58,450 nucleotides of DNA from a virus (IMGVR_UViG_3300046804_002328:1-58450), one strand, 5' to 3'. Positions 1 to 9,053 are shown, numbered from the stretch's first letter. A program made the numbers and translations. The notes: generated by a model from the letters alone, not told the origin.

Positions 1-1
1 T

Positions 2-619
2 TCTTATTCTGAGTGGTTATGTGTTCGTGAATCCATTAGAGTCACAACTGTTAAGCCATCAGGGTCTGTATCAATTCTTTCTGGCGCAACTCCAGGAGTT
101 CATTGGGCACCAGGCGGAGATTATTTCTTGAGAGCAATTCGTTTTGGGAATACCGACCCAATGATTCATTTGTTCAAGGCTGCTGGATATAAGATGGAGG
201 CTGATCTTGTATCTGCGAATACAACTGTCGTATATTTCCCAGTTCACTCTGGACATCCACGATCTGAAAAAGATGTTACATTGTTTGAAAAGATTGCGCT
301 TGCTGCTACTGCTCAGAAATACTGGTCTGATAATGGCGTTTCTGTAACGCTTTCATTTGACAAAGAAACTGAAGCAAAGCACGTAGCGCCTGCTCTACAT
401 ATGTACGAGGGACAATTAAAGGCTGTTTCATTCTTGCCGATGGGAAATCATACTTATCCTCAACAACCATATACACAAATAACAGAAGAAGAATATAACA
501 GTTATATTGGTCAAATCAAAAAGATCGATTGGTCTGCTATTTATGACGGTGCTGAGAATTTAGAAGCACAAGGCGAAATGTATTGCACTACAGATGCTTG
601 TGAATTAAAAATATCGTAG
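2..619 (+). CDS. nrdJ: Adenosylcobalamin-dependent (class II) ribonucleotide reductase, C-terminal part
   Basis: The reading frame is open from the left edge (frame 2) to the stop at 617-619, giving the last 205 residues of a larger protein. It contains the segment TVKPSGSVSILSGATPGVH, typical of monomeric B12-dependent ribonucleoside-triphosphate reductases of the Lactobacillus type. The C-terminus carries a C-x4-C pair (CTTDAC) four residues before the end, which matches the redox-active tail that receives electrons from thioredoxin or a redoxin. The enzyme makes deoxynucleotides for phage DNA synthesis in the cytoplasm and needs adenosylcobalamin, presumably from the host. The CVQC redoxin at 38792-39031 is a plausible electron donor. 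The start lies outside the window; internal TTG/ATG codons near 128 are not the real start because the conserved motif lies upstream of them. Confidence 0.93.
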   Translation, partial: SYSEWLCVRESIRVTTVKPSGSVSILSGATPGVHWAPGGDYFLRAIRFGNTDPMIHLFKAAGYKMEADLVSANTTVVYFPVHSGHPRSEKDVTLFEKIALAATAQKYWSDNGVSVTLSFDKETEAKHVAPALHMYEGQLKAVSFLPMGNHTYPQQPYTQITEEEYNSYIGQIKKIDWSAIYDGAENLEAQGEMYCTTDACELKIS

Positions 620-621
620 TA

Positions 622-630
622 TGATAAAAT
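622..630 (+). promoter_or_regulatory. Extended -10 promoter, near-leaderless
   Basis: The motif TGaTAAAAT ends 9 nt before the ATG at 640. The predicted start of transcription is about 637, leaving a leader of about 3 nt. No Shine-Dalgarno sequence is present between the motif and the ATG, which fits leaderless translation. Confidence 0.45.
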
Positions 631-639
631 AGACCCATA

Positions 640-3600
640 ATGTCTATCTTGTCAAACTTATATGCAGATAAAGCCTTCTCAGAACACCCTTCTGGCTTAT
701 GGTCGTTAGATGATTCTGCAGACTATGTTTCGCTTATATCAAATTCAAATAGAAACGTTTATAACTGGACTACCACTGGTTGTACAGCAACACAGGTAAC
801 AAATGTAAAAAATGAACCATTTATAGATAGTAGTATAACAAGAATTGTTGTTGATGTTGTAGAAAATTTAGGTGACGGCGAAGCAACTTTTTTATGTCAA
901 AGTCCAGAGGTATTAGATTTTAGTCAATTACAAACAAGTCTTGGAACATTTGCAATTGGCGCATACGTATATACGGGAAGCCCCTATATAACTGGTTATG
1001 AATTAGGATATGAGTATTACAATCCAGCAACAGGTGGTTGGAGCCAAACTACAAAAATATTTAATATTGCAATAACAGAAAGATGGATATTTTTATCTGA
1101 AACATTTGAAATTCCAAATGAATCTGGGCCAGTGCGACTTATTCTTAAAGGAAGATTCCTGGGGGGATTCGAAGAATTTGAAAACTATATTCTTGTTAAT
1201 GGAGTTTCTTTTGGACAATGGTCAGAAGAATTTTCATCAACATCTTTAGGTATAGAACCAGTACAAATACCATCTGGAATATTTAGTGAAACAACATATG
1301 GATATCCAGCAAGATCCTATGGCTTGGAAGAAAATGATGGATACTATTTAATTAATCAAAATTCTTTACGTGCAAAAAATTCTGGTGCACCAATGGTTTA
1401 TGGAACATCTAGTTGCACTATTATTTATCCTAATGACAATAAGCCATCCTTAATTCTTCCCTCACTCGGGTTCTTAAATAATTCTGGTAAATATAAAACA
1501 TATACTGTAGAAATGTGGTTGCGGGTTAACTCAAGTACAACAGAACCTAAAAAAATATTTGGAAATATTGAAGACGACAATGGTCTGTATGTAGATGGAC
1601 CATTTATTGTATTAAAGATAGGCGACAAGTCTGGATCTCATTATGTAGGCGAATGGGTTAGACCAATGCTTGTTCATATATTATATTTAGAAGATTCATT
1701 TAAGTTATACATAAATGGCGAAGAGGTTATTTCTATATATCAAAAAACAGAAGATATAAACTTTACATCTTCTAAAGAATGGCTTGGTTTTTGGGCATAT
1801 GATGATGTAACCCCAATAGAACTAGATTGCGTTGGAATTTACCCATATAAAGTCTCAAACATTCTTGCAAAAAGAAGATTTGTTTATGGTCAAGGAGTTG
1901 AGGCTCCTGATAATATTAATACTGCTTATAGCGGTAAATCTTTATTAATTGATTATTCATTTGCAGATTATTCAAACAATTATTCATATCCAAATATTGG
2001 AAAATGGAATCAGGGTATTAATGATAATCTTTCTACAGAAAATAATACACTTTCAACTCCTAATTATTCTTTACCAAAATTTTTAATAAATCATCAGGGT
2101 GCAAATAGTGAGTCATACTATAAAGATTGGGTTAGCGCAAACTCATCTCTATCATCAGAACTAGGCGATGAATATTTTAAAGTAAGACCAAATGAAAACT
2201 ATAACGCACAGATATATTTTGAAAACTTAAATTTTTTACAGCAACAAGTAAAAACTATATATGGTGTATTTAAAAGAACTGGTGATCCTAGATATATAAA
2301 TAGTGTTGAGCAGCCAATGACATTATTTAAAATTATCGACTTAAACCAAAACTACCTTCATGTTTATTTATATGAAAATAGTTCAAAAATAAAATATGTT
2401 GTTAAGTTTGGAAATCAAGAACCAAAAGAAATTCATGAGCAAAGTATCTCAATTAATAAAGGAGAAAAGTTTTATGCAGGAATTTATTTACCAAATATAA
2501 TTAATTGGTTTGGCGCAGAGGTTGCTTCTATTTTAGGAAATATTTCTCAGTGTAAATTATATATAGGTAATGATGAATTTTCTGCTTCATGGTTTGATGG
2601 AAATATTTATAAATTTGGATTGTCAAATGATAGAAATACTTCATTAATTGCATCAGCATTTGGACCAAATGGATTACCAGCAGACTATTCAAGTATAGAT
2701 GATTATCAAAACGCTTTAGTTATTGATGCTGGCCTTTACAATAGAGAGTTATGGGATAGTTTAATAGACGGCGGAACTGTTGGACTTATGTTGTTTGATA
2801 AAATTTTAGATCACACGGCATCATATACTTTAGTGGCATCAAAATATTTAAATGAATATGGGCTAGACATAGATATTGCTGGATACTGGGAAGATTATCA
2901 ACCACTTACATATTATGCTCAATTTGTTGAAGACTCACAGGGTGATTATTTTTACGATTTAGATTTCTTGCAATTTAATATTGATTATCCAGCACCATCT
3001 AAATTTTATGAAGTAGAGTCTGCAGGAGAAGAATGGACATATGCAGAACTTTATAATCAATATAATTATCCAAGAAAAAGAAAATATGATTCATTAGATA
3101 ATTTCTTATTTACTGGATATAGAGATTATACTGATTTACAATATAATACAACAAGAACATATAAATATGATACATCTGATGCAAAGGTTAGATCATATAT
3201 TACTTTTCAATATGTCCAGAGTGGGGCAAACCAAACATCTAGATTTTTTACTAACATAGAGCCAGCAGCAAAAGAATCAACGGTAGAGCCAGGAGAAAAT
3301 TGGATTTCTACAAAGTATGAAACTATAGATAATATGATTATTTATCCTCCAAAGGGTGTTGATTTTAATGATCTTGCAATTGTTACTCATTTAGAGTTTG
3401 ATGTAAAAAATATATTGAGAAATAAAATAAGAATTAAAAAATTGGAATATTGTTCACAAGCATTTAATCAATCAAACAATCCTATCGGCACAAGTCCATA
3501 TGAAAAAATGTATCCATATAGAAAATCTGGAATTTATTATTCTTACAAAGGAAAGAACCCATATAGCATATATAAAGCAACATCTCCATATTTATATATG

Positions 3601-4347
3601 ACAAGAAATAGTGGGATACAACTAAGAGGAAAGTTTGATCCATTAGTTAACAGGGGATTGCTAATTCCAATTAATAAAGATGGACTGAGTAATTTTGATA
3701 AAGTTATGGCAATGCAACTTGCATTAAGATTTGACGAAGACTATTTTCCTTATGCTCCAACACAAATATTTGAAGTAGAGGCAAAAAATTCTTATATTAG
3801 ATTTTACATGGTTGCTACTGATCAAACTGGACAAAGAGCAAAGATATATGGAATTAATGCAAAAACTGGTAGAACAGAAGATGGAATTGCATTTTATCTA
3901 AATGGCAAAATTGTTAAAGATCCGATAATCTCAATAAAGCAGTGGTCTTTCTTAGGCATATCTTTTTCTAATCTACTTGATATTTCTGGAACATCTGGAT
4001 CAATAAAATTAAATGGTCCATTATTATTTAATAATATTTCCTACTATCAATCAACAAACTTACAAGAAGTTCAAAAGGTATCAAATAGACCATGGTTCCA
4101 AGTTAAGAGGTCTGGTCCACTTATTTTACATTGGGAAGACTGGCTTCCAGGCTTTTTCCTATGGCAGGGAGTGCTTGTTGCGTCCTCTATTAGTTACTAT
4201 GGTGTAAATCCAGAAGATATTTATAAGAGTTATGTTGGAACTAATAAACTTTCTGTGTCATCAGACAAGGTTTTTGGAATAGGTCAGTGTGAATATAGCG
4301 TATATCAAAACGTTCTTTGGCAACAAACAACCTCTTCAGCAGCATAA
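640..4347 (+). CDS. Large putative structural protein with LamG-like domains
   Basis: This is a 1235-residue beta-rich protein with many Tyr, Asn and Ser residues and no signal peptide. Around residues 280-400 there is a concanavalin/LamG-like stretch (VEMWLRV, then LYINGEEV, then a WLGFWAYDD segment), and a second similar stretch around residues 1020-1150 (MALQLALRF-like segment, FYLNGKIV, WSFLGISFS). Such modules bind carbohydrate or act as adhesins in phage tail tips and fibres. It stands just upstream of the head genes, so a virion-surface or tail-fibre role is the best guess, by inference only. The ATG at 640 follows an extended -10 motif with no SD. Base composition is strongly AT-rich like the tail genes at 24-30 kb. 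No specific family name can be assigned. Confidence 0.6.
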   Translation: MSILSNLYADKAFSEHPSGLWSLDDSADYVSLISNSNRNVYNWTTTGCTATQVTNVKNEPFIDSSITRIVVDVVENLGDGEATFLCQSPEVLDFSQLQTSLGTFAIGAYVYTGSPYITGYELGYEYYNPATGGWSQTTKIFNIAITERWIFLSETFEIPNESGPVRLILKGRFLGGFEEFENYILVNGVSFGQWSEEFSSTSLGIEPVQIPSGIFSETTYGYPARSYGLEENDGYYLINQNSLRAKNSGAPMVYGTSSCTIIYPNDNKPSLILPSLGFLNNSGKYKTYTVEMWLRVNSSTTEPKKIFGNIEDDNGLYVDGPFIVLKIGDKSGSHYVGEWVRPMLVHILYLEDSFKLYINGEEVISIYQKTEDINFTSSKEWLGFWAYDDVTPIELDCVGIYPYKVSNILAKRRFVYGQGVEAPDNINTAYSGKSLLIDYSFADYSNNYSYPNIGKWNQGINDNLSTENNTLSTPNYSLPKFLINHQGANSESYYKDWVSANSSLSSELGDEYFKVRPNENYNAQIYFENLNFLQQQVKTIYGVFKRTGDPRYINSVEQPMTLFKIIDLNQNYLHVYLYENSSKIKYVVKFGNQEPKEIHEQSISINKGEKFYAGIYLPNIINWFGAEVASILGNISQCKLYIGNDEFSASWFDGNIYKFGLSNDRNTSLIASAFGPNGLPADYSSIDDYQNALVIDAGLYNRELWDSLIDGGTVGLMLFDKILDHTASYTLVASKYLNEYGLDIDIAGYWEDYQPLTYYAQFVEDSQGDYFYDLDFLQFNIDYPAPSKFYEVESAGEEWTYAELYNQYNYPRKRKYDSLDNFLFTGYRDYTDLQYNTTRTYKYDTSDAKVRSYITFQYVQSGANQTSRFFTNIEPAAKESTVEPGENWISTKYETIDNMIIYPPKGVDFNDLAIVTHLEFDVKNILRNKIRIKKLEYCSQAFNQSNNPIGTSPYEKMYPYRKSGIYYSYKGKNPYSIYKATSPYLYMTRNSGIQLRGKFDPLVNRGLLIPINKDGLSNFDKVMAMQLALRFDEDYFPYAPTQIFEVEAKNSYIRFYMVATDQTGQRAKIYGINAKTGRTEDGIAFYLNGKIVKDPIISIKQWSFLGISFSNLLDISGTSGSIKLNGPLLFNNISYYQSTNLQEVQKVSNRPWFQVKRSGPLILHWEDWLPGFFLWQGVLVASSISYYGVNPEDIYKSYVGTNKLSVSSDKVFGIGQCEYSVYQNVLWQQTTSSAA

Positions 4348-4349
4348 TA

Positions 4350-4358
4350 TGGTATACT
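4350..4358 (+). promoter_or_regulatory. Extended -10 promoter (leaderless start)
   Basis: TGgTATACT ends at 4358. Placing the last base of the -10 at -7 puts transcription start at 4365, next to the ATG at 4366. No SD sequence can fit, so the next gene is probably translated from a leaderless mRNA. Confidence 0.55.
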
Positions 4359-4365
4359 TGTGGTA

Positions 4366-4770
4366 ATGAAAAACAATAATCAACTCCCATTTGGTAAAGA
4401 CGGTAAGCCAAGAATGCCTGGTCAGATTGGCGACACTAAGGTTACAATGATTGAAAAAAATTATGATTGGGGTTTATACGTTTGGAAAAAGGCAAACGGT
4501 AAATGGTTTACCGATGGCCAGGGAAATATTTTAAATATACCTTCAATGAAGGGTGATATTTCTAAAATTGCAGAATTAAAAAAGGCAGCAGCATATTACG
4601 GAGAACCAGAAGGGGAGCCTCATTTCTTTCCTGGTTTGGGCAGGGTAACGGATGAAGAATATTCAGAACAAAAACAAAGAATGATGGAAGGTTGGATTCC
4701 TAATCTAAACGACCTCGGCTCAGTATATGATGCACAACAAACTGTTAAGAAATACGGAGCACAAGACTAA
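4366..4770 (+). CDS. Hypothetical protein upstream of portal
   Basis: This is a 134-residue soluble protein, basic near the N-terminus (GKDGKPRMPG) with the segment YDWGLYVWKKANGKWF. I do not recognise a family. The ATG at 4366 is preferred over the in-frame GTG at 4360 because the -10 box TATACT at 4353-4358 predicts transcription starting at 4365-4366. Its stop overlaps the portal ATG by one base (TAATG), so it is co-transcribed with portal and capsid genes and may serve in head assembly; that role is inferred from position. Confidence 0.7.
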   Translation: MKNNNQLPFGKDGKPRMPGQIGDTKVTMIEKNYDWGLYVWKKANGKWFTDGQGNILNIPSMKGDISKIAELKKAAAYYGEPEGEPHFFPGLGRVTDEEYSEQKQRMMEGWIPNLNDLGSVYDAQQTVKKYGAQD

Positions 4771-6371
4771 TGTCAGAAGAACAAGAATTTATAATTGGTG
4801 CAAAAATTGATAATCTATCAAGTCCGTTAGATCAATTTAAAAGCGAAGATCCATTTAATGGTTCATGGAATACTATTAAATCATATTCTGGATTAGATAA
4901 TAATTTTAAACGCAGAACAGGAAGACTTGTAGACAAAGCATTATCTCCAGAAAACACACAGGGATATCTTGATAGTGCAAAAGCAGAACAGCAAGGTATT
5001 GATGGGGCAAAATCAAAAGAGATTAATCCTGGCGTTGTATATAGAAACGCCTATGGACTGTTTGATGTAATTACTCCACCATGGAACGTTTACGAACTTG
5101 CTAATTATTATGATACTTCATTTGCTAATCATGCTGCTATTGATGCTAAAGTAGAAAACATTGTTGGACTAGGTTATGACTTTGAGGTTTCTCCAAGTAC
5201 AATGCTTCGTCTTGAATCAAATCAAGATAAAGATCAAGTAGCAAGAGCACGAAATAGAATTGAAAGAGCCAAGATTGAAATGCATGCTTGGTTAGAATCT
5301 CTAAATGATGATGATTCTTTTACAACAACAATGACAAAAGTTTATACAGATATGCAGGCAATAGGAAATGGATATCTTGAAATTGGTAGAACTACGACTG
5401 GGCAAATTGGTTATGTAGGACATATTCCAGCAACAACTGTTCGTGTTCGCAGAGTTCGTGATGGCTACGTTCAGATTATAGGTCAAAAGGTTGTATATTT
5501 TAGAAATTTTGGTGCAACTAATCCTAATCCGATTACTGCAGATCCAAGACCAAATGAAATTATTCACTTTAAACAATATTCACCATTGAATACATTCTAT
5601 GGCGTTCCAGATGTTTTGTCTGCAATTAATTCATTACATGGAGATCATTTAGCATCTCAATATAACATTGATTATTTTAGTAACAAGGCTGTTCCTAGAT
5701 ATGTTGTTACATTAAAGGGTGCTCGTTTATCTGCAGACGCAGAAGACAAAATGTTTAGATTCCTACAAACAAATCTTAAAGGTCAATCACACAGAACCCT
5801 ATACATTCCACTTCCTGGAGATAGCGATACAAATAAGGTTGACTTCAAGATGGAGCCAATTGAGAACGGTATTCAAGAAGGTTCTTTTGAAAGATATCGT
5901 AAACAAAATCGTGATGATATTTTAATTGCACATCAAGTACCATTATCAAAAATTGGTGGAGGAGATTCTGGTGGAGTTGCAGCAGCACTTGCACAAGATC
6001 GAACATTCAAGGAGCAGGTTGCACGTCCAGCACAAAGAGAATTAGAGAAAATATTAAATAAAATTATTAAAGAACAAACTGATATTTTAGTTCTAAAGTT
6101 TAATGAACTTACATTAACTGATGAAATTGCTCAATCTCAGATTCTTGAAAGATATGTTAAAGCCCAAGTTATGCTTCCTAATGAAGCAAGAACTGTCTTG
6201 GGACTTCCACAAAGGGAAGGAGGAGACGAGCCTCTTCAACTTAAGCCACAAGATGCAGCAAATGCTACAGCAAATCGTGCAAGAGATGGAGAAAGATTAA
6301 ACAATCAGTCCGATGGACCTGCCACAATTTCTGGTAGAAATCCAAAGGGTGAGGGTAGATCGTCACAATAA
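4770..6371 (+). CDS. Portal protein (PBSX/HK97-type)
   Basis: This 533-residue protein forms the dodecameric ring at the capsid vertex through which DNA is packaged and ejected. Recognisable portal features include an N-terminal segment around residues 95-125 (ITPPWNVYELANYYD), a central part with FRNFGATNP and HFKQYSPLNTFYGVPD (about residues 245-285), and the late segment HQVPLSKIGGG with an adjacent glycine-rich stretch (about residues 385-400). The C-terminus is Asn/Arg/Gly-rich and probably disordered. It directly precedes an XkdF-like protease, capsid and connector genes, the standard order. Start ATG overlaps the previous stop (TAATG). Confidence 0.88.
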   Translation: MSEEQEFIIGAKIDNLSSPLDQFKSEDPFNGSWNTIKSYSGLDNNFKRRTGRLVDKALSPENTQGYLDSAKAEQQGIDGAKSKEINPGVVYRNAYGLFDVITPPWNVYELANYYDTSFANHAAIDAKVENIVGLGYDFEVSPSTMLRLESNQDKDQVARARNRIERAKIEMHAWLESLNDDDSFTTTMTKVYTDMQAIGNGYLEIGRTTTGQIGYVGHIPATTVRVRRVRDGYVQIIGQKVVYFRNFGATNPNPITADPRPNEIIHFKQYSPLNTFYGVPDVLSAINSLHGDHLASQYNIDYFSNKAVPRYVVTLKGARLSADAEDKMFRFLQTNLKGQSHRTLYIPLPGDSDTNKVDFKMEPIENGIQEGSFERYRKQNRDDILIAHQVPLSKIGGGDSGGVAAALAQDRTFKEQVARPAQRELEKILNKIIKEQTDILVLKFNELTLTDEIAQSQILERYVKAQVMLPNEARTVLGLPQREGGDEPLQLKPQDAANATANRARDGERLNNQSDGPATISGRNPKGEGRSSQ

Positions 6372-6392
6372 CTATCCACAGGTTTATACACA
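6372..6392 (+). other. Two DnaA-box-like nonamers
   Basis: CTATCCACA (6372-6380) and TTATACACA (6384-6392) each match the DnaA-box consensus TTATCCACA at 8 of 9 positions. They lie in the same orientation, 12 bp apart, in the short gap between portal and protease, just upstream of a promoter. They could be DnaA-binding or regulatory sites; an origin is possible but unproven. Confidence 0.4.
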
Positions 6393-6397
6393 GTTTA

Positions 6398-6427
6398 TTA
6401 ACATTTGTGTAAAAAAGGCTCTATAAT
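6398..6427 (+). promoter_or_regulatory. Sigma-A type promoter for the protease/capsid genes
   Basis: TTAACA (6398-6403), an 18-nt spacer and a perfect TATAAT (6422-6427). Predicted transcription start is about 6434, only about 4 nt before the ATG at 6438, with no SD between. Confidence 0.6.
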
Positions 6428-6437
6428 ATATTCTAGT

Positions 6438-7790
6438 ATGACTATATCTAAAGCCCATTGGGACACCGATGGCGAATCAGTAAGACTTTCCCTTCCATTT
6501 GCGAAGGTTGATAAGGAGAGACGTATCGTCTCAGGTTTTGCATCTCTTGACAATGTTGATAAGCAAGGTGATATTGTAACAGCAGACGCATCAATGAAAG
6601 CATTTTCTAATTTCCGTGGAAACATTCGTGAAATGCATCAACCATCAGCAGTAGGAAAGATGGTTTCATTTAAAGAAGATAAGTATTTTGATGCAGAATC
6701 TAAAAAGTTTTATTCTGGAGTTTTTGTTTCTGCATATATTTCTAAAGGTGCTAACGATGCATGGGAAAAAGTTTTGGACGGTACATATACAGGATTCTCA
6801 ATTGGTGGTCGTATGAATAAGTGGGATGATGGTTATGATGAGAAGTCAGATTCTACAATTAGAATTATTAAAGATTATGATCTTGTTGAGTTGAGTCTTG
6901 TAGATTCCCCAGCAAATCAGTTTGCAAACATTATGCATGTTGAAAAGGTAGATGGTGTTGCTGTTGTTAAAGGTGCAGATGTTGCACTTGAAAATGTTTT
7001 TTATGATGAAGAATCTGGAATTGTAATGGTTTCAGATCAAGAAACAGTTAATAGTCCAATAACTGGTAATGAAATGAAGAATATAGGTTTCGTTGAAAAA
7101 GAAGACAACGAAAAAATGGATATAGTCAAATTCTTAGTAGATAGTGCTAAAGGCATTGATGCTAAGATTTCAAAGGAGGAAAATCCTATGGCAAAAACAA
7201 AGAAAGTTACTGAAGAAGTAACAGAAATTGCTAAGTCAGAAGAAATCGCTCCAGAGGCAGTTGCCGAAACTCCTGCAGTTGAAACTGAGAAGGCTGACGA
7301 AGTTGTTGTTGAAACAACTGAATTTGCTGATACAGAAAAGGCTGCAAAGAAGCCACATCCAGATGAGGAAAATGCAGCAGAAGATGCAGCAGAAGGTCCA
7401 AATGCTGAGATGGAAGAAGAGGCTAAGGCAAAGAAGAAATCAGATGAAGTTATTGCTGAATCAATAGCAGACATCAAGAGCACAATCTCAACAGCCTTTA
7501 GCGATTTAGTTGAAACTGTAAAGTCTTTGCAGGCAGAAGTAGAAGTACTTAAGTCAAGCAAAGTTGATACAGATGCAGTAAAGAGTTCATTAGATGCAGT
7601 CGCCAAAGATATTGCTGCAATCAATGACCGTTTTAATAATTTTGGAAAGCGTGTTGACGCAGTAGAAGCAGATACAGCATTCCGAAAGTCTGGCGATCTA
7701 GGCGAGATCGTTCAGGAACAACCATCAGAAATGATGGAAAAATCCCTATGGGGCGGACGTTTCCTCAAAACAGCCGACTTATTTAGATAA
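6438..7790 (+). CDS. Prohead protease (XkdF/S78-like) with C-terminal scaffold domain
   Basis: This 450-residue protein has an N-terminal serine-protease domain (about residues 10-175) and a long Lys/Glu/Ala-rich, coiled-coil-prone C-terminal half (about 250-440). Candidate catalytic residues are H67 in REMHQPS and S121 in TGFSIGG, followed by the conserved VELSLVDSPAN segment. The enzyme matures the procapsid by cleaving scaffold and capsid proteins; the C-terminal half looks like a scaffold. The ATG at 6438 is chosen because a TTAACA-N18-TATAAT promoter predicts transcription starting just upstream of it; an upstream in-frame TTG at 6405 would lie inside the promoter. It sits between portal and major capsid genes. 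See the nested start at 7188. Confidence 0.85.
   Translation: MTISKAHWDTDGESVRLSLPFAKVDKERRIVSGFASLDNVDKQGDIVTADASMKAFSNFRGNIREMHQPSAVGKMVSFKEDKYFDAESKKFYSGVFVSAYISKGANDAWEKVLDGTYTGFSIGGRMNKWDDGYDEKSDSTIRIIKDYDLVELSLVDSPANQFANIMHVEKVDGVAVVKGADVALENVFYDEESGIVMVSDQETVNSPITGNEMKNIGFVEKEDNEKMDIVKFLVDSAKGIDAKISKEENPMAKTKKVTEEVTEIAKSEEIAPEAVAETPAVETEKADEVVVETTEFADTEKAAKKPHPDEENAAEDAAEGPNAEMEEEAKAKKKSDEVIAESIADIKSTISTAFSDLVETVKSLQAEVEVLKSSKVDTDAVKSSLDAVAKDIAAINDRFNNFGKRVDAVEADTAFRKSGDLGEIVQEQPSEMMEKSLWGGRFLKTADLFR
7172..7190 (+). promoter_or_regulatory. Internal Shine-Dalgarno and ATG within the protease gene
   Basis: AAAGGAGG (7172-7179) lies 8 nt upstream of an in-frame ATG (7188-7190), codon 251 of the protease gene. 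This is one of the best ribosome-binding sites in the window, whereas the protease itself has none. Confidence 0.7.
7188..7790 (+). CDS. Nested capsid scaffold protein (internal in-frame start)
   Basis: Initiation at the internal ATG 7188 would give a 200-residue protein identical to the C-terminal half of the protease. It begins MAKTKKVTEEV and is rich in Glu, Lys, Ala and Val. It has an acidic central stretch and a coiled-coil-like region with conserved spacing of leucines and valines (VETVKSLQAEVEVL). Separate scaffold production from a gene nested in the protease gene is known from lambda (C and Nu3). The strong internal SD is direct sequence evidence; the scaffold role is inferred from composition and from its place immediately before the capsid gene. 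Confidence 0.65.
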   Translation: MAKTKKVTEEVTEIAKSEEIAPEAVAETPAVETEKADEVVVETTEFADTEKAAKKPHPDEENAAEDAAEGPNAEMEEEAKAKKKSDEVIAESIADIKSTISTAFSDLVETVKSLQAEVEVLKSSKVDTDAVKSSLDAVAKDIAAINDRFNNFGKRVDAVEADTAFRKSGDLGEIVQEQPSEMMEKSLWGGRFLKTADLFR

Positions 7791-7813
7791 GTAAAAAACT
7801 TGGAGGTGACAAT

Positions 7814-8956
7814 ATGTCGGAAGAAATAAAGAAAAACCAACCAGGAGAATCTGGACAACTTGGCTCCACACAGCCAGGCCTTTATCAGGCACAAGGTGCA
7901 TTTGCATCTGGATCTGAAGCAGGTTCTAACATTCCTGGTAACTATACTGATGGTGGTGTCTTGGGTAATATCCCAAACGCTAACCTAGGTCTTACAACAG
8001 GACCAAACGCAGTAAATCCTTCAGGTGAGGCTGGAAGCGGTATCCTACGCCCTGAACAAGCACAACGTTTCATTGATTACGTTTGGGATGCTACAGTTCT
8101 CGCCCAGGATGGTCGCCGTGTCACAATGAGAGCAAACACCATGGAACTTGAAAAAGTTAACGTTGGTGAACGAGTAATTCGTGCTGCTGCTCAAGGTCTC
8201 GGAGATTATACAAATGCTGGTGCTACATTCACTAAGGTAGAACTTACAACCAAGAAGATTCGTCTTGATTGGGAAGTATCTGCTGAAGCACTTGAAGATA
8301 ATATTGAGGGGGCTGCGCTTGAAGATCATCTTGTTCGCTTGATGACAAATGCATTCGCTAATGATATCGAAGATCTTGCTATCAATGGTGATGCTTCTAC
8401 AGGCAACTTCCTTTCAATCATGAAGGGCTTTATTAAGAAGCATCAAGATAATGGAGACTCACATGAGGCTGCCGTTACTGTTGCTGATAATGCTTGGACA
8501 CCAGAAGTAATGCAGAATCTTATTCTTGCATTGCCACGTAAGTACCGTGCTCTTAAGAACAATCTTAAGTTCTATGTCGGTACAGATACATTTGCAGGTA
8601 TCGTAAAGCATAACGGAACTCTTGCTGATGCAATTGCTGAAGCAATGGGCAACCGTGTTGCTGGTACTGCTGCAAACCGTCAAGCATACCTTGATGGAAA
8701 CGGTCAGACATTCGGTGGAGCACGTACAACACGTGTTCTCGGAATTGACGTACAGGAAGTTCCTTACTATCCTGAAGGTTATGTCGATTTGACATTCCCT
8801 CAGAACCGTGTATGGGGTTTCCAGAGAGACATCGTTGTAAACCGTGAGTACAAGGCGAAGAAGGATACAATTGAATATACTGTATTCGTTCGCTTCGGTA
8901 TTCAATGGGAAGAAGAAGATGCAATCGTTTGGGCCGATGCTGCTTCAGATGAGTAA
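7814..8956 (+). CDS. Major capsid protein (HK97 fold)
   Basis: This 380-residue protein builds the icosahedral shell. It starts after a strong SD (GGAGGTG, 7802-7808). The N-terminal 75 residues are Gly/Pro/Asn/Gln-rich and probably form a flexible or processed arm. The core has the look of HK97-type coats: an LDWEVSAEALED-type segment around residues 155-170, followed by an ALEDHLVRLMTNAFANDIEDLAING-type helix-rich part, and a C-terminal beta domain with TVFVRFGIQWEEEDA. GC content and codon choice are visibly higher than in the flanking tail genes, as expected for a very highly expressed gene. An intrinsic terminator follows 20 nt after the stop. Confidence 0.9.
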   Translation: MSEEIKKNQPGESGQLGSTQPGLYQAQGAFASGSEAGSNIPGNYTDGGVLGNIPNANLGLTTGPNAVNPSGEAGSGILRPEQAQRFIDYVWDATVLAQDGRRVTMRANTMELEKVNVGERVIRAAAQGLGDYTNAGATFTKVELTTKKIRLDWEVSAEALEDNIEGAALEDHLVRLMTNAFANDIEDLAINGDASTGNFLSIMKGFIKKHQDNGDSHEAAVTVADNAWTPEVMQNLILALPRKYRALKNNLKFYVGTDTFAGIVKHNGTLADAIAEAMGNRVAGTAANRQAYLDGNGQTFGGARTTRVLGIDVQEVPYYPEGYVDLTFPQNRVWGFQRDIVVNREYKAKKDTIEYTVFVRFGIQWEEEDAIVWADAASDE

Positions 8957-8975
8957 TCTGTAACAGTAACCTTTG

Positions 8976-9016
8976 AGAGGGGGCAGGGGAATGATCTCCT
9001 CCCCCTCTTACTTTTT
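8976..9016 (+). terminator. Intrinsic terminator after the capsid gene
   Basis: The stem AGAGGGGG (8976-8983) pairs with CCCCCTCT (9001-9008), extended inward by AGGGGA/TCTCCT around a single bulged C, with loop ATGA. It is followed by CTTTTT (9011-9016). Confidence 0.85.
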
Positions 9017-9023
9017 AGTATTC

Positions 9024-9032
9024 TGTTATAAT
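9024..9032 (+). promoter_or_regulatory. Extended -10 promoter restarting the operon
   Basis: TGtTATAAT ends at 9032, just after the capsid terminator; an AGGAGG ribosome site follows at 9041-9046 before the ATG at 9054. Confidence 0.6.
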
Positions 9033-9053
9033 AGTTACATAGGAGGTTAAATA

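Noticed and set aside
7037-7624. Long minus-strand open frame (195 codons) opposite the protease/scaffold gene
   Set aside because: Ser/Ala/Thr-rich shadow of the Glu/Lys/Ala-rich coding strand, without promoter, SD or homology cues. Other minus-strand frames were rejected for the same reason.
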